Origin: an uncultured Ruminococcus sp.
Lineage (GTDB): Bacteria; Bacillota; Clostridia; Oscillospirales; Acutalibacteraceae
NCBI GenBank assembly: GCA_902797065.1
Contig: CADBRK010000202.1
Span: 1-12,406 of the forward strand
DNA length: 12,406 nt
Direction: 5' to 3'
Under the pieces are notes generated by a model. The model saw only the letters and a list, made by a program, of their open reading frames with translations. It did no database searches and was not told where the DNA came from. This document shows, piece by piece, positions 7,018 through 12,406 of this stretch. Each line of letters opens with the position of its first letter. Position 1 is the stretch's first letter. The position numbers and the translations under genes are program-made.

Positions 7018-7043
7018 GCCCCGTATTCATCAGGATACGGGGC
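7018..7043 (+). terminator. Hairpin terminator upstream of the lipoprotein operon
   Basis: GCCCCGTAT (7018-7026) pairs perfectly with ATACGGGGC (7035-7043), with an 8-base loop and the tail TATTAATATTTCG. It separates the AKR gene and repeat region from the lipoprotein operon. Nearly the same hairpin occurs at 12090-12111. Confidence 0.65.
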
Positions 7044-7057
7044 TATTAATATTTCGT

Positions 7058-7076
7058 TTAACAAAGATTAACAAAG
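7058..7076 (+). promoter_or_regulatory. Tandem TTAACAAAG direct repeats, candidate activator site
   Basis: TTAACAAAG occurs at 7058-7066 and again at 7068-7076, exactly 10 bases apart (about one helical turn), and ends 5 bases before the -35 box at 7082. Read as TTAACA-N4-TTAACA it resembles direct-repeat boxes of OmpR/PhoP-type response regulators. The position fits an activator touching RNA polymerase, but the regulator is unknown. Confidence 0.45.
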
Positions 7077-7081
7077 TTGAG

Positions 7082-7110
7082 TTGACAAAACAAATACATT
7101 GAGATATTAT
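7082..7110 (+). promoter_or_regulatory. Promoter of the repeat-domain lipoprotein operon
   Basis: A perfect TTGACA (7082-7087), a 17-base spacer and TATTAT (7105-7110) make a strong sigma-A-type promoter. Transcription would start near 7117, leaving a leader of about 80 bases before ATG 7196. GGAG at 7184-7187 is the ribosome site. Confidence 0.85.
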
Positions 7111-7195
7111 TTATATAAGCGAAAAATGTACATTCAATTATTTGTACTCTTTTTTTGATGAAAACGGTAACCAAGAAACGAATGGAGATGTATTT

Positions 7196-8791
7196 ATGTT
7201 AAAAAGAATTTCATCTGTATTGCTGATAGTTTCGATGCTGTTTATGCTTACGGCGTGCGGACCTTTCGGCGACAAAAAGAAGCAGGCCGATCTGTCAACT
7301 CTGGACAGCGACAGAACAACTGTAGACATTGTAATAAAAGAAGCCGTTAATACGTATCTTGTTGGGAATACAACGACCACTTACAACGGGAAAACCGCAG
7401 CCGATGCGACCGTTGAAGATGTGCTGACCCAAAGCGAGATCTCCTCGGATGTTTTATCACGGACGATAGACGGCGAGACGTACACGTTTGTATATACAAA
7501 TACAGGAGACGTGAGGATCTCAGGAGGAGAATATGACAGCAAGGGCATGGCGATCACTGCGTCGACAACGATCGTTTCGCTTGTTGAGTGGAAGAATAAC
7601 GGGGGCGATTCGTCGGGCAGTGAAACTGCGGACGATGCGTCTGATACGACTGCGTCCGAAAGCGAAAGCAGCGAAAGTTCGGAAAGTACAGAGAGTACAG
7701 CCGAAAGCAAATCGCCCGACGATAAGCTTGCAGACCTTCAGCGTGACCGTGCAACACTCAATATGAAGATCGGCGAAGCTGTGAAAGCGTATAAAGCAGG
7801 CAGCACCATGGTCAAGTACAACAAAAAGTCTGTCTCGGAATGTACCGTAGAAGATGTACTCACGGAGAGTAATATCCCGACCGATGTTTTGTGCCGTACG
7901 ATCGAAGGAGTAACATATACATTTGTTTATACAGAGGAAGGTTCCGTCGAGATATCGGGCGGAGAGTATGACAACAAAGGAATTGCCGTTACTGCAGATA
8001 CAAAGATCTCAACTCTCGGCGGAGAGTCTGCTTCATCGACAGACGACAATAACAACGACCGTATCGCAGAGATGGAGAACGACAGAAGAACAGTTGACAT
8101 GATGATCAAAGAAGCTGTCAATGCGTATCTTACAGGCAATACGGGCATATTGTACAACGGTAAAACTGCAGATGTCTGCACGGTGGGCGATGTGCTTTCC
8201 GAAGCCGATATGACGGCGGAAGTGCTTTCACGAACGATCAACGATACAACTTATACTTTCGTTTTCAATTCCGAGAAAAAGTCGGTAGAGATCTCGGGCG
8301 GCGAGTACAACGGCGAAGGAAAAACACTTACCGCCGACATGACAATCGCTTCGCTTGCTACCGTGAAATTTGAGATCAAAAGTTCGGATAACGAGAGCAC
8401 GGACGGCGAGAGTTCCGACAGCCAAAGCACCGACAGCGAAAAGAAAGACGACAACGGCGAAATGACAACAATGGAAAAACTTGAGAAAGACAAATCTACC
8501 CTGAATATGGTGATTCGCAGCGCTGTCAATGTTTATCTTAATGAAGACAGTACCGTAAAGTATAACGGCAAGACCGCCAAGGAATGCACCGTGGGAGATG
8601 TCCTTACAGAGAAAAACATCTCGGCTGATATTCTCGCACAGACGATAGACGGCACCGATTATACGTTTGTATATACCAAAAAAGGTACGATCGTAATAAA
8701 CGGCGGTTTTTACAAGAATGAGGGCAAAACCATAACAGCAGATACTACGATCGAAGAACTTGCGAAGTATAAAGGCAGCCTGGTTGGATGA
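7196..8791 (+). CDS. Surface lipoprotein with four copies of an unrecognised ~95-residue domain
   Basis: A 531-residue protein from ATG 7196; GGAG lies 8 bases upstream, and an in-frame TTG at 7142 lacks such a site. The signal peptide MLKRISSVLLIVSMLFMLTA ends at a lipobox, with lipidated Cys21 followed by GPFG. Four domain copies lie at about 36-132, 181-275, 293-388 and 429-525. Each begins with a helix-like stretch (DRxTxxxxIxEAVxxY), then YNGKTA, TVxDVLTE, a hydrophobic RTIDGxxYTFVY, ISGGEYDxxG and TADTTIxSL. Copies 1 and 2 are joined by a Ser/Glu/Thr-rich linker (about 136-176), and copies 3 and 4 by an Asp/Ser-rich one (about 396-425). These should be flexible and hold the domains apart outside the cell. 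I do not recognise the domain. A helix followed by several strands could be a pilin-like head, which is speculation. It is the first gene of a three-gene operon. Confidence 0.85.
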   Translation: MLKRISSVLLIVSMLFMLTACGPFGDKKKQADLSTLDSDRTTVDIVIKEAVNTYLVGNTTTTYNGKTAADATVEDVLTQSEISSDVLSRTIDGETYTFVYTNTGDVRISGGEYDSKGMAITASTTIVSLVEWKNNGGDSSGSETADDASDTTASESESSESSESTESTAESKSPDDKLADLQRDRATLNMKIGEAVKAYKAGSTMVKYNKKSVSECTVEDVLTESNIPTDVLCRTIEGVTYTFVYTEEGSVEISGGEYDNKGIAVTADTKISTLGGESASSTDDNNNDRIAEMENDRRTVDMMIKEAVNAYLTGNTGILYNGKTADVCTVGDVLSEADMTAEVLSRTINDTTYTFVFNSEKKSVEISGGEYNGEGKTLTADMTIASLATVKFEIKSSDNESTDGESSDSQSTDSEKKDDNGEMTTMEKLEKDKSTLNMVIRSAVNVYLNEDSTVKYNGKTAKECTVGDVLTEKNISADILAQTIDGTDYTFVYTKKGTIVINGGFYKNEGKTITADTTIEELAKYKGSLVG

Positions 8792-10587
8792 TCTCATTTG
8801 AAAGGAATTTATTATGAAACGCATTTTGTCTGTGCTGCTGATTTTTTCAATTCTTATAATGCTTGCCTCTTGTACGCGGAAAGCCGATCCGATCTCTGCT
8901 ATGGAAAACGACAAAGCGGCGGCGGATACCGCGATACGCGAAGCGATTGATCTTTATGTATCCGGTGGTACGGACAAAACATACAACGGTAAGACTTTTG
9001 ACTCCGCCTCGATAGGCGATGTATTGGCTGAGTACGGTCTGTCTGACGATATATTGTCACGAAATATAGATGACGTGGGATATGTCCTTGTGTTTACCGA
9101 TCAGGGTACGGTGGCGATCAGCGGCGGAGAATACAGCTCAGAGGGAATAGAGCTTACCGCAGATACGCTGTTGTCGTCGCTTACGGGCGAAACGGGCAGT
9201 TCGGGCGAAACGGGCAAAGGCAGCCCCGAAAATTCCGCTAAAGCTGCCGATGCGCTCAATCAGGCATTGTTTGAATATTACAGCGATAACAGGATCATTA
9301 AATATAACAAAAAGCAAGTTGATATTGCTTCAATCGGAGATGTACTTAAAGAATCAAAGCTCACGAAGGAAGCTTTGTCATACAATTCGGACGGCACAGA
9401 GTATTGTGTGGCATATACGACAAAAGGCAATTTTGCCGTGGTAAAAGCCGCCGATCCCGACGGAATAATAATTTCCGAACGCATGAAAATATCGTATCTT
9501 GCAGGCAGTCAGGAAGTCGTGAATACTCTGTATTCCATCATGAGTGAAAATTGCAAAAAAGTAGACAAAGTTATCAAAGACGCTGCCGAAGCGTACAAAT
9601 CGGGCGATAGCACGTCTGCTTTCGGCGATATGCCGCTTGATTCGGTTGTATTAAATGATCTGCTGTGTGCGGCAGGCTTGGGCGATAACGGTTATTCCGA
9701 AATGCTGTACTACTATATCGGCGGCGTGGCATATCATTTTGTGTTTGTGGAAACAGGCACTGACAGCGACGGATTCGTTACGGGAGATGTCAAAATATCG
9801 AAAGAACATGACTCTGCGGGTATAGAGCTTACTCCGTCAACTTCGTTCATATCTCTTATAGACGGACAAAATCAACTTGTAAACGACGGTATGACGCTTG
9901 ATAAGGTCATCGGAGAAGCTGTTGCAAACTGCAGATCGGGCAATAATGACAAGACCTATAACGGCAAAACAGCCATTGAAGCCACGGTCGGCGATGTTCT
10001 TGCGGAAAACAAACTTTCCGACATCAGACTTCAACGTACCCTTATGAATGTCACATATACATTCGTTTTCAACGATCAGGGCAGAGTCGTGATCGGCGGC
10101 GGAAAGTATGACGCACAAAGCAGTTCCGAGGGTATAGAACTCAAAGCCGATACGACAATAAAGTCGCTTGCAAAATAGAGGTTATTATCGGGAGATAAAT
10201 CATATGTTAAAAAAAGCACTTGCGACTGTTCTGGCGCTGGCTGTTGTACTCGCTGTTTCGGCCTGCGGTCCGTTCGGAGAATCGGCTAAGCTCTCACAGA
10301 TGGAAGCGGACGAAGATAAAATATATTACGCTGTCAAAGAAGCGTTTAATAATTATTATGCCGAATTGTATTATTTTACTTATAACGGAAAAACAGTAGA
10401 TGAGGCTACCGTAGGAGACACACTTGCGGAAAATGGTATTTCGGATGATATTCTTGCGGAGCGCATTATTGACGGCGAAACATACCGGTTTGTTTTTACA
10501 AAAGACGCCTATGTGAAAATATCGGGCGGCTCATATGATAACACAGGTTTGACATTGACGCCCGAGCTTTCTATAAAATATCTTTTC
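7301..10587 (+). repeat. Nine-copy protein-domain repeat spread over three genes
   Basis: Domain copies lie approximately at 7301-7591, 7736-8020, 8072-8359 and 8480-8770 (first gene); 8901-9185, 9234-9506, 9546-9863 and 9882-10172 (second gene); and 10300-10587 (third gene). Shared anchors are Y-N-G-K-T, T-V-G-D-V-L, Y-T-F-V-[YF], I-S-G-G-x-Y and L-T-A-D-T-x-I. Copies 2 and 3 of the second gene are the most diverged. The copies are similar at protein level but not obviously identical in DNA, so the duplications look old. Confidence 0.85.
8814..10178 (+). CDS. Surface lipoprotein with four, partly degenerate, copies of the same domain
   Basis: A 454-residue protein that starts 22 bases after the first lipoprotein gene; AAAGGA (8802-8807) lies 6 bases before ATG. 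The signal peptide MKRILSVLLIFSILIMLAS ends at Cys20 (lipobox LASC). Domain copies lie at about 30-124, 141-231, 245-350 and 357-453. Copies 1 and 4 keep the full pattern (TYNGKT, IGDVLAE or VGDVLAE, ISGGEY or IGGGKY, TADT). Copy 2 has YNKKQV, keeps IGDVL and loses ISGGEY (FAVVKAADPDG). Copy 3 has AFGDMPL instead of YNGKT and an insertion (ETGTDSDGFVTGD). The linker between copies 1 and 2 is Gly/Ser/Thr/Glu-rich (GETGSSGETGKGSPE); the others are short. The divergence of the inner copies suggests a changed role or relaxed selection, but the frame is intact. Function unknown. Confidence 0.85.
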   Translation: MKRILSVLLIFSILIMLASCTRKADPISAMENDKAAADTAIREAIDLYVSGGTDKTYNGKTFDSASIGDVLAEYGLSDDILSRNIDDVGYVLVFTDQGTVAISGGEYSSEGIELTADTLLSSLTGETGSSGETGKGSPENSAKAADALNQALFEYYSDNRIIKYNKKQVDIASIGDVLKESKLTKEALSYNSDGTEYCVAYTTKGNFAVVKAADPDGIIISERMKISYLAGSQEVVNTLYSIMSENCKKVDKVIKDAAEAYKSGDSTSAFGDMPLDSVVLNDLLCAAGLGDNGYSEMLYYYIGGVAYHFVFVETGTDSDGFVTGDVKISKEHDSAGIELTPSTSFISLIDGQNQLVNDGMTLDKVIGEAVANCRSGNNDKTYNGKTAIEATVGDVLAENKLSDIRLQRTLMNVTYTFVFNDQGRVVIGGGKYDAQSSSEGIELKADTTIKSLAK

Positions 10588-10617
10588 AAATATTACAAAG
10601 GCGAGTTGGATGAATAA
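10204..10617 (+). CDS. Small lipoprotein with a single copy of the repeated domain
   Basis: A 137-residue protein from ATG 10204, chosen because GGGAG (10190-10194) lies 9 bases upstream; an in-frame ATG at 10168 lies inside the previous gene and has no such site. The signal peptide MLKKALATVLALAVVLAVSA leads to Cys21. The following GPFG is the same as in the first lipoprotein of the operon. One domain fills residues 33-128: an aromatic-rich helix (KEAFNNYYAELYYFTYNGKT), TVGDTLAENGISDDIL, IIDGETYRFVF, VKISGGSYDNTG and LTLTPELSI. The C-terminus YYKGELDE recalls the end of the first protein (YKGSLVG). It starts 25 bases after the second gene and so is its operon partner. It is the minimal version of the family and useful for defining domain limits. 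Function unknown. Confidence 0.85.
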   Translation: MLKKALATVLALAVVLAVSACGPFGESAKLSQMEADEDKIYYAVKEAFNNYYAELYYFTYNGKTVDEATVGDTLAENGISDDILAERIIDGETYRFVFTKDAYVKISGGSYDNTGLTLTPELSIKYLFKYYKGELDE

Positions 10618-10626
10618 AGAATAATT

Positions 10627-10656
10627 CTGCAAACAGAGTCTTGCAGCTTTTCGGCT
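10627..10656 (+). terminator. Possible weak terminator after the lipoprotein operon
   Basis: CTGCAA (10627-10632) pairs with TTGCAG (10641-10646) around an 8-base loop, followed by CTTTTCGG. An alternative hairpin CAGC-TTTTCG-GCTG (10643-10656) overlaps it. The stems are short and the U-run is poor, so read-through into the glycosyltransferase gene is possible. Confidence 0.3.
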
Positions 10657-10675
10657 GTTGTATTCGCTGTTTTTG

Positions 10676-10715
10676 TCTGCGGTTTTTCCGCAGAGTCTGA
10701 TAAGAGGCATCAGAC
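10676..10715 (+). other. Two adjacent perfect hairpins in the gap before the glycosyltransferase gene
   Basis: TCTGCGG-TTTTT-CCGCAGA (10676-10694) is followed directly by GTCTGAT-AAGAGGC-ATCAGAC (10695-10715). Both have perfect 7-bp stems. They could be transcript-processing or attenuation structures. No open frame or clear -35/-10 pair is seen in 10618-10771. Confidence 0.45.
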
Positions 10716-10734
10716 AAAGATTAATAATACTACG

Positions 10735-10766
10735 CTGTCAAAGTAACATTGAATGTGTTATGACAG
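10735..10766 (+). other. Imperfect inverted repeat just upstream of the glycosyltransferase ribosome site
   Basis: CTGTCA (10735-10740) pairs with TGACAG (10761-10766), and after a 3-base bulge TAACA (10744-10748) pairs with TGTTA (10756-10760). The structure ends 5 bases before GGAGGA (10772-10777). It could be an operator or an RNA fold affecting translation. Confidence 0.4.
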
Positions 10767-10785
10767 TAATCGGAGGACTCTCAAT

Positions 10786-12081
10786 ATGGCATCTTTACCG
10801 GAAAAAATACGGAAAAAAACATCGGAATGTTTTAGGGCTATCCGTCAATTCAATCATCAGGACTTGCTGAAGGGAGCGTTTGTCATCGCTGTTGTAATTT
10901 GCGGCGCATTGGCACGCATCAAATTGTTTCCGAATGATTCGGGTGATTTGAGCAGGTTTGTAATACCATGGTACGAATATCTGCGCGACAACGGCGGATT
11001 CCGGGCTGTAGGAAATGAATTTGGCGACTATACACCGATGTATTACTATTTTCTCGCTTTCCTGACTTATACGGAAATTCCGGTCAAGGTTGGAGTCAAG
11101 GTGTTCTCCGGCATTTTTGAGCTGATATGTGCCGTTTATATTAAAAGGATACTCGACATTGAATACCGGGGAACAAGCCGGCCTCTGCTCGGATTCGCCA
11201 TTGCTTCTATGCTCCCGACAGCTATTACAAATTCCGGTGCGTGGGGACAATGTGACGGGATCTATACCTGTTTTGTGGTCATGTCGCTGTACTACTTCCT
11301 GAAGGGAAGAGATCTTGTCTCGATGGGTGTATTTGGTGTGGCGCTGTCTCTGAAACTACAGGCTATTTTCTTTATCCCGTTCATTGGCGTGATGGTCATG
11401 CGAAGGAAGCTGCGTCTGCGCAGTTTGCTTATGATCCCGGCGGTCTACATTGTGTCAATACTGCCGGCAGTGTTTGCAGGCGGAAATTTCTTCCGGCTTC
11501 TGACAGTCTACACGAGACAATCCGGACAGTATCATTCTCTTAATATGGCTCTTCCGAATGTGTGGTCTTTGCTTGACGGTGTTGATCCCGGGCTTCTCGG
11601 ATCGTCGGGCATTTTCTTTGCAGGAGGGGCAACGCTCATCATAATGTATTACTGTGTATTCGGAGCACCTGATAATTATAAACTTACGGTTCGGGGTGCT
11701 GTTGTGATAGCTGTACTCTCTTGTTTTACCGTTCCGTATTTCCTGCCGCACATGCATGAACGCTATTACTTTTGTTCTGACATGCTGGTATTGGCGGCGG
11801 CACTGTGCTTCCCTCAAAGAATCTGGCTGATAGCCTCGACTCAGATCTGCTCATTTATTGCGGTTGCAGGCAACATCTTCGGTAAGGAACGGTTTGATAT
11901 GCGTATTGTTGCCATGATAGAGACGGTAAGTCTTGTGGCGGTTCTTCTGTCTCTGCGCGACGAGTACAATTCTACAGAGGGACGTGAGCTTGTAATGCGC
12001 TTTGAGAAACGGAAGTCTCTGAAAAAAGGTGTCAAACATAAGAACCCGGTGAATAAATCACGCACTGCAAAACACAGATGA
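10786..12081 (+). CDS. GT-C family membrane glycosyltransferase (Gpi18-like mannosyltransferase type)
   Basis: A 431-residue protein from ATG 10786. GGAGGA (10772-10777) lies 8 bases upstream, which favours this start over the in-frame ATG at 10753. It has about nine to eleven hydrophobic segments from residue 30 to 392. Motifs fit GT-C transferases that use lipid-linked sugars: SGDLSRFVIPWY (52-63) with an acidic residue in the first outer loop, FGDYTPMYYY (79-88), WGQCDGIY (153-160), SLKLQAIFFIPF (188-199) and PHMHERYYF (321-329). The WGQ-D and H-ERY motifs are characteristic of the Gpi18-related (COG5542) group. It would move a sugar from a polyprenyl-phosphate donor onto a glycan, lipid or protein on the outer face of the membrane. 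The tail (400-431) is strongly basic. It follows the lipoprotein operon by 168 bases on the same strand, possibly co-transcribed. Acceptor unknown. Confidence 0.82.
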   Translation: MASLPEKIRKKTSECFRAIRQFNHQDLLKGAFVIAVVICGALARIKLFPNDSGDLSRFVIPWYEYLRDNGGFRAVGNEFGDYTPMYYYFLAFLTYTEIPVKVGVKVFSGIFELICAVYIKRILDIEYRGTSRPLLGFAIASMLPTAITNSGAWGQCDGIYTCFVVMSLYYFLKGRDLVSMGVFGVALSLKLQAIFFIPFIGVMVMRRKLRLRSLLMIPAVYIVSILPAVFAGGNFFRLLTVYTRQSGQYHSLNMALPNVWSLLDGVDPGLLGSSGIFFAGGATLIIMYYCVFGAPDNYKLTVRGAVVIAVLSCFTVPYFLPHMHERYYFCSDMLVLAAALCFPQRIWLIASTQICSFIAVAGNIFGKERFDMRIVAMIETVSLVAVLLSLRDEYNSTEGRELVMRFEKRKSLKKGVKHKNPVNKSRTAKHR

Positions 12082-12089
12082 TAAAAATG

Positions 12090-12111
12090 CCCCGTATCTC
12101 AGGATACGGGG
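12090..12111. terminator. Bidirectional hairpin terminator between convergent genes
   Basis: CCCCGTATC (12090-12098) pairs perfectly with GATACGGGG (12103-12111) around the loop TCAG. On the minus strand it is followed by CATTTTTATC, a good U-run, 29 bases after that gene's stop. On the plus strand it follows the glycosyltransferase stop by 8 bases with the weaker tail TGTATTGTATTG. Stem and loop closely match the hairpin at 7018-7043. Confidence 0.8.
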
Positions 12112-12140
12112 TGTATTGTATTGATGTATTTTCTCTTGTA

Positions 12141-12406
12141 TTACTTGCTGTAGACGGTATCTCCGCACAAAATGATCTCGCTGATCTCACGTGTGTCGAT
12201 AGCCAGTATCTCACGGTTCCACCATCTTTCCGGGATAGTTGACAGCGTAAGGGGCAGCGTATCATAGTAAACTCCGTTTTCTCCGTCTGTTGTATCACTT
12301 TCGCCTTCGAACGTAAGCAGATAGTAGACTGTTCCGTCATTCATTATTACGCGGCAGCTGCCGTCTGTTATATTATCCGATTTAAAGCATGGAGAATGAT
12401 CTGTAA
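12141..12406 (-). CDS. Unidentified protein, C-terminal part (5' end outside the window)
   Basis: The minus-strand frame is open from the right edge of the window to TAA at 12143-12141, giving 88 codons without a stop. The sequence includes CRVIMNDGTVYYLLTFEGE, NGVYYDTLPLTLSTIPERWW and EISEIILCGDTVYSK. A Met at 12344 could be taken as a start, but the frame continues unbroken upstream with protein-like content (TDHSPCFKSDNITDGSC), so an internal methionine is more likely. There is no membrane segment in this part. The alternating hydrophobic pattern suggests beta strands. I do not recognise the family. A terminator hairpin follows 29 bases downstream, which supports a real gene end here. Confidence 0.6.
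   Translation of the reverse strand, partial: TDHSPCFKSDNITDGSCRVIMNDGTVYYLLTFEGESDTTDGENGVYYDTLPLTLSTIPERWWNREILAIDTREISEIILCGDTVYSK

Noticed and set aside
7142..7195. Earlier TTG start for the first lipoprotein
   Set aside because: It would put 18 polar residues ahead of the signal peptide; ATG 7196 has GGAG 8 bases upstream and begins a classic lipoprotein signal.
8228..8914. 228-codon minus-strand open frame opposite the first lipoprotein gene
   Set aside because: It covers the coding strand of a clear repeat-domain gene and the junction to the next gene. Its composition is that of a reverse-frame shadow.
10753..10785. Earlier ATG for the glycosyltransferase
   Set aside because: It lies within the inverted repeat and lacks a ribosome site, while GGAGGA sits 8 bases before ATG 10786.
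12032..12340. 102-codon minus-strand open frame spanning the terminator and the end of the glycosyltransferase gene
   Set aside because: It overlaps a different minus-strand frame (12141-12406) that has a better placed stop and terminator, and runs through the hairpin.
1..12406. tRNA or rRNA genes
   Set aside because: No cloverleaf or rRNA-like stretch was recognised on either strand.

Overview
The window looks like a chromosomal segment of a Gram-positive anaerobe of the class Clostridia, probably a gut Ruminococcus or other Oscillospiraceae relative. The reasons are moderate GC with AT-rich intergenic gaps, strong AGGAGG-type ribosome sites, a glutamyl-tRNA synthetase (gltX) gene followed by a glutaminyl-tRNA synthetase (glnS) gene, an ECF sigma factor with a many-spanning anti-sigma protein, several lipobox lipoproteins, and a palindromic intergenic repeat of a type I recall from gut Clostridia. 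The genus is inferred, not proven.

Layout. 1-1903: the 3' end of gltX and a complete glnS, closed by a hairpin terminator. 1976-4443: a compact stress-type operon with an ECF promoter signature (TGTAAC-N16-CGTCTAA), an ECF sigma factor, a zinc-finger anti-sigma factor with about eight membrane segments, and a monoacylglycerol-lipase-like alpha/beta hydrolase. All three genes overlap, and the unit ends at a strong hairpin. 4574-5599 (minus): a lipoprotein with eleven 22-residue leucine-rich repeats, divergent from an aldo/keto reductase at 5767-6708, with a recognisable promoter for each in the gap between them.

6709-7195 is a non-coding gap. It holds a MITE-like palindromic element, a truncated second copy in direct orientation, a terminator hairpin, a pair of 9-bp direct repeats and a near-consensus promoter (TTGACA-17-TATTAT). 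That promoter drives the most unusual part of the window, 7196-10617: three consecutive lipoprotein genes built from one repeated domain of about 95-105 residues, in 4, 4 and 1 copies. I do not recognise the domain as a named family. The first protein strings its copies on Ser/Asp/Glu/Thr-rich linkers, which suggests an extended structure anchored to the outer face of the membrane.

10786-12081 encodes a GT-C type membrane glycosyltransferase (Gpi18/mannosyltransferase-like). It converges on the 3' end of an unidentified minus-strand gene that runs off the right edge. A hairpin between them closely matches the one at 7018-7043. The theme from 1976 onward is the cell envelope: stress sensing, a lipid or ester hydrolase, surface lipoproteins and a lipid-linked sugar transferase. 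A functional link among these units is inference only.
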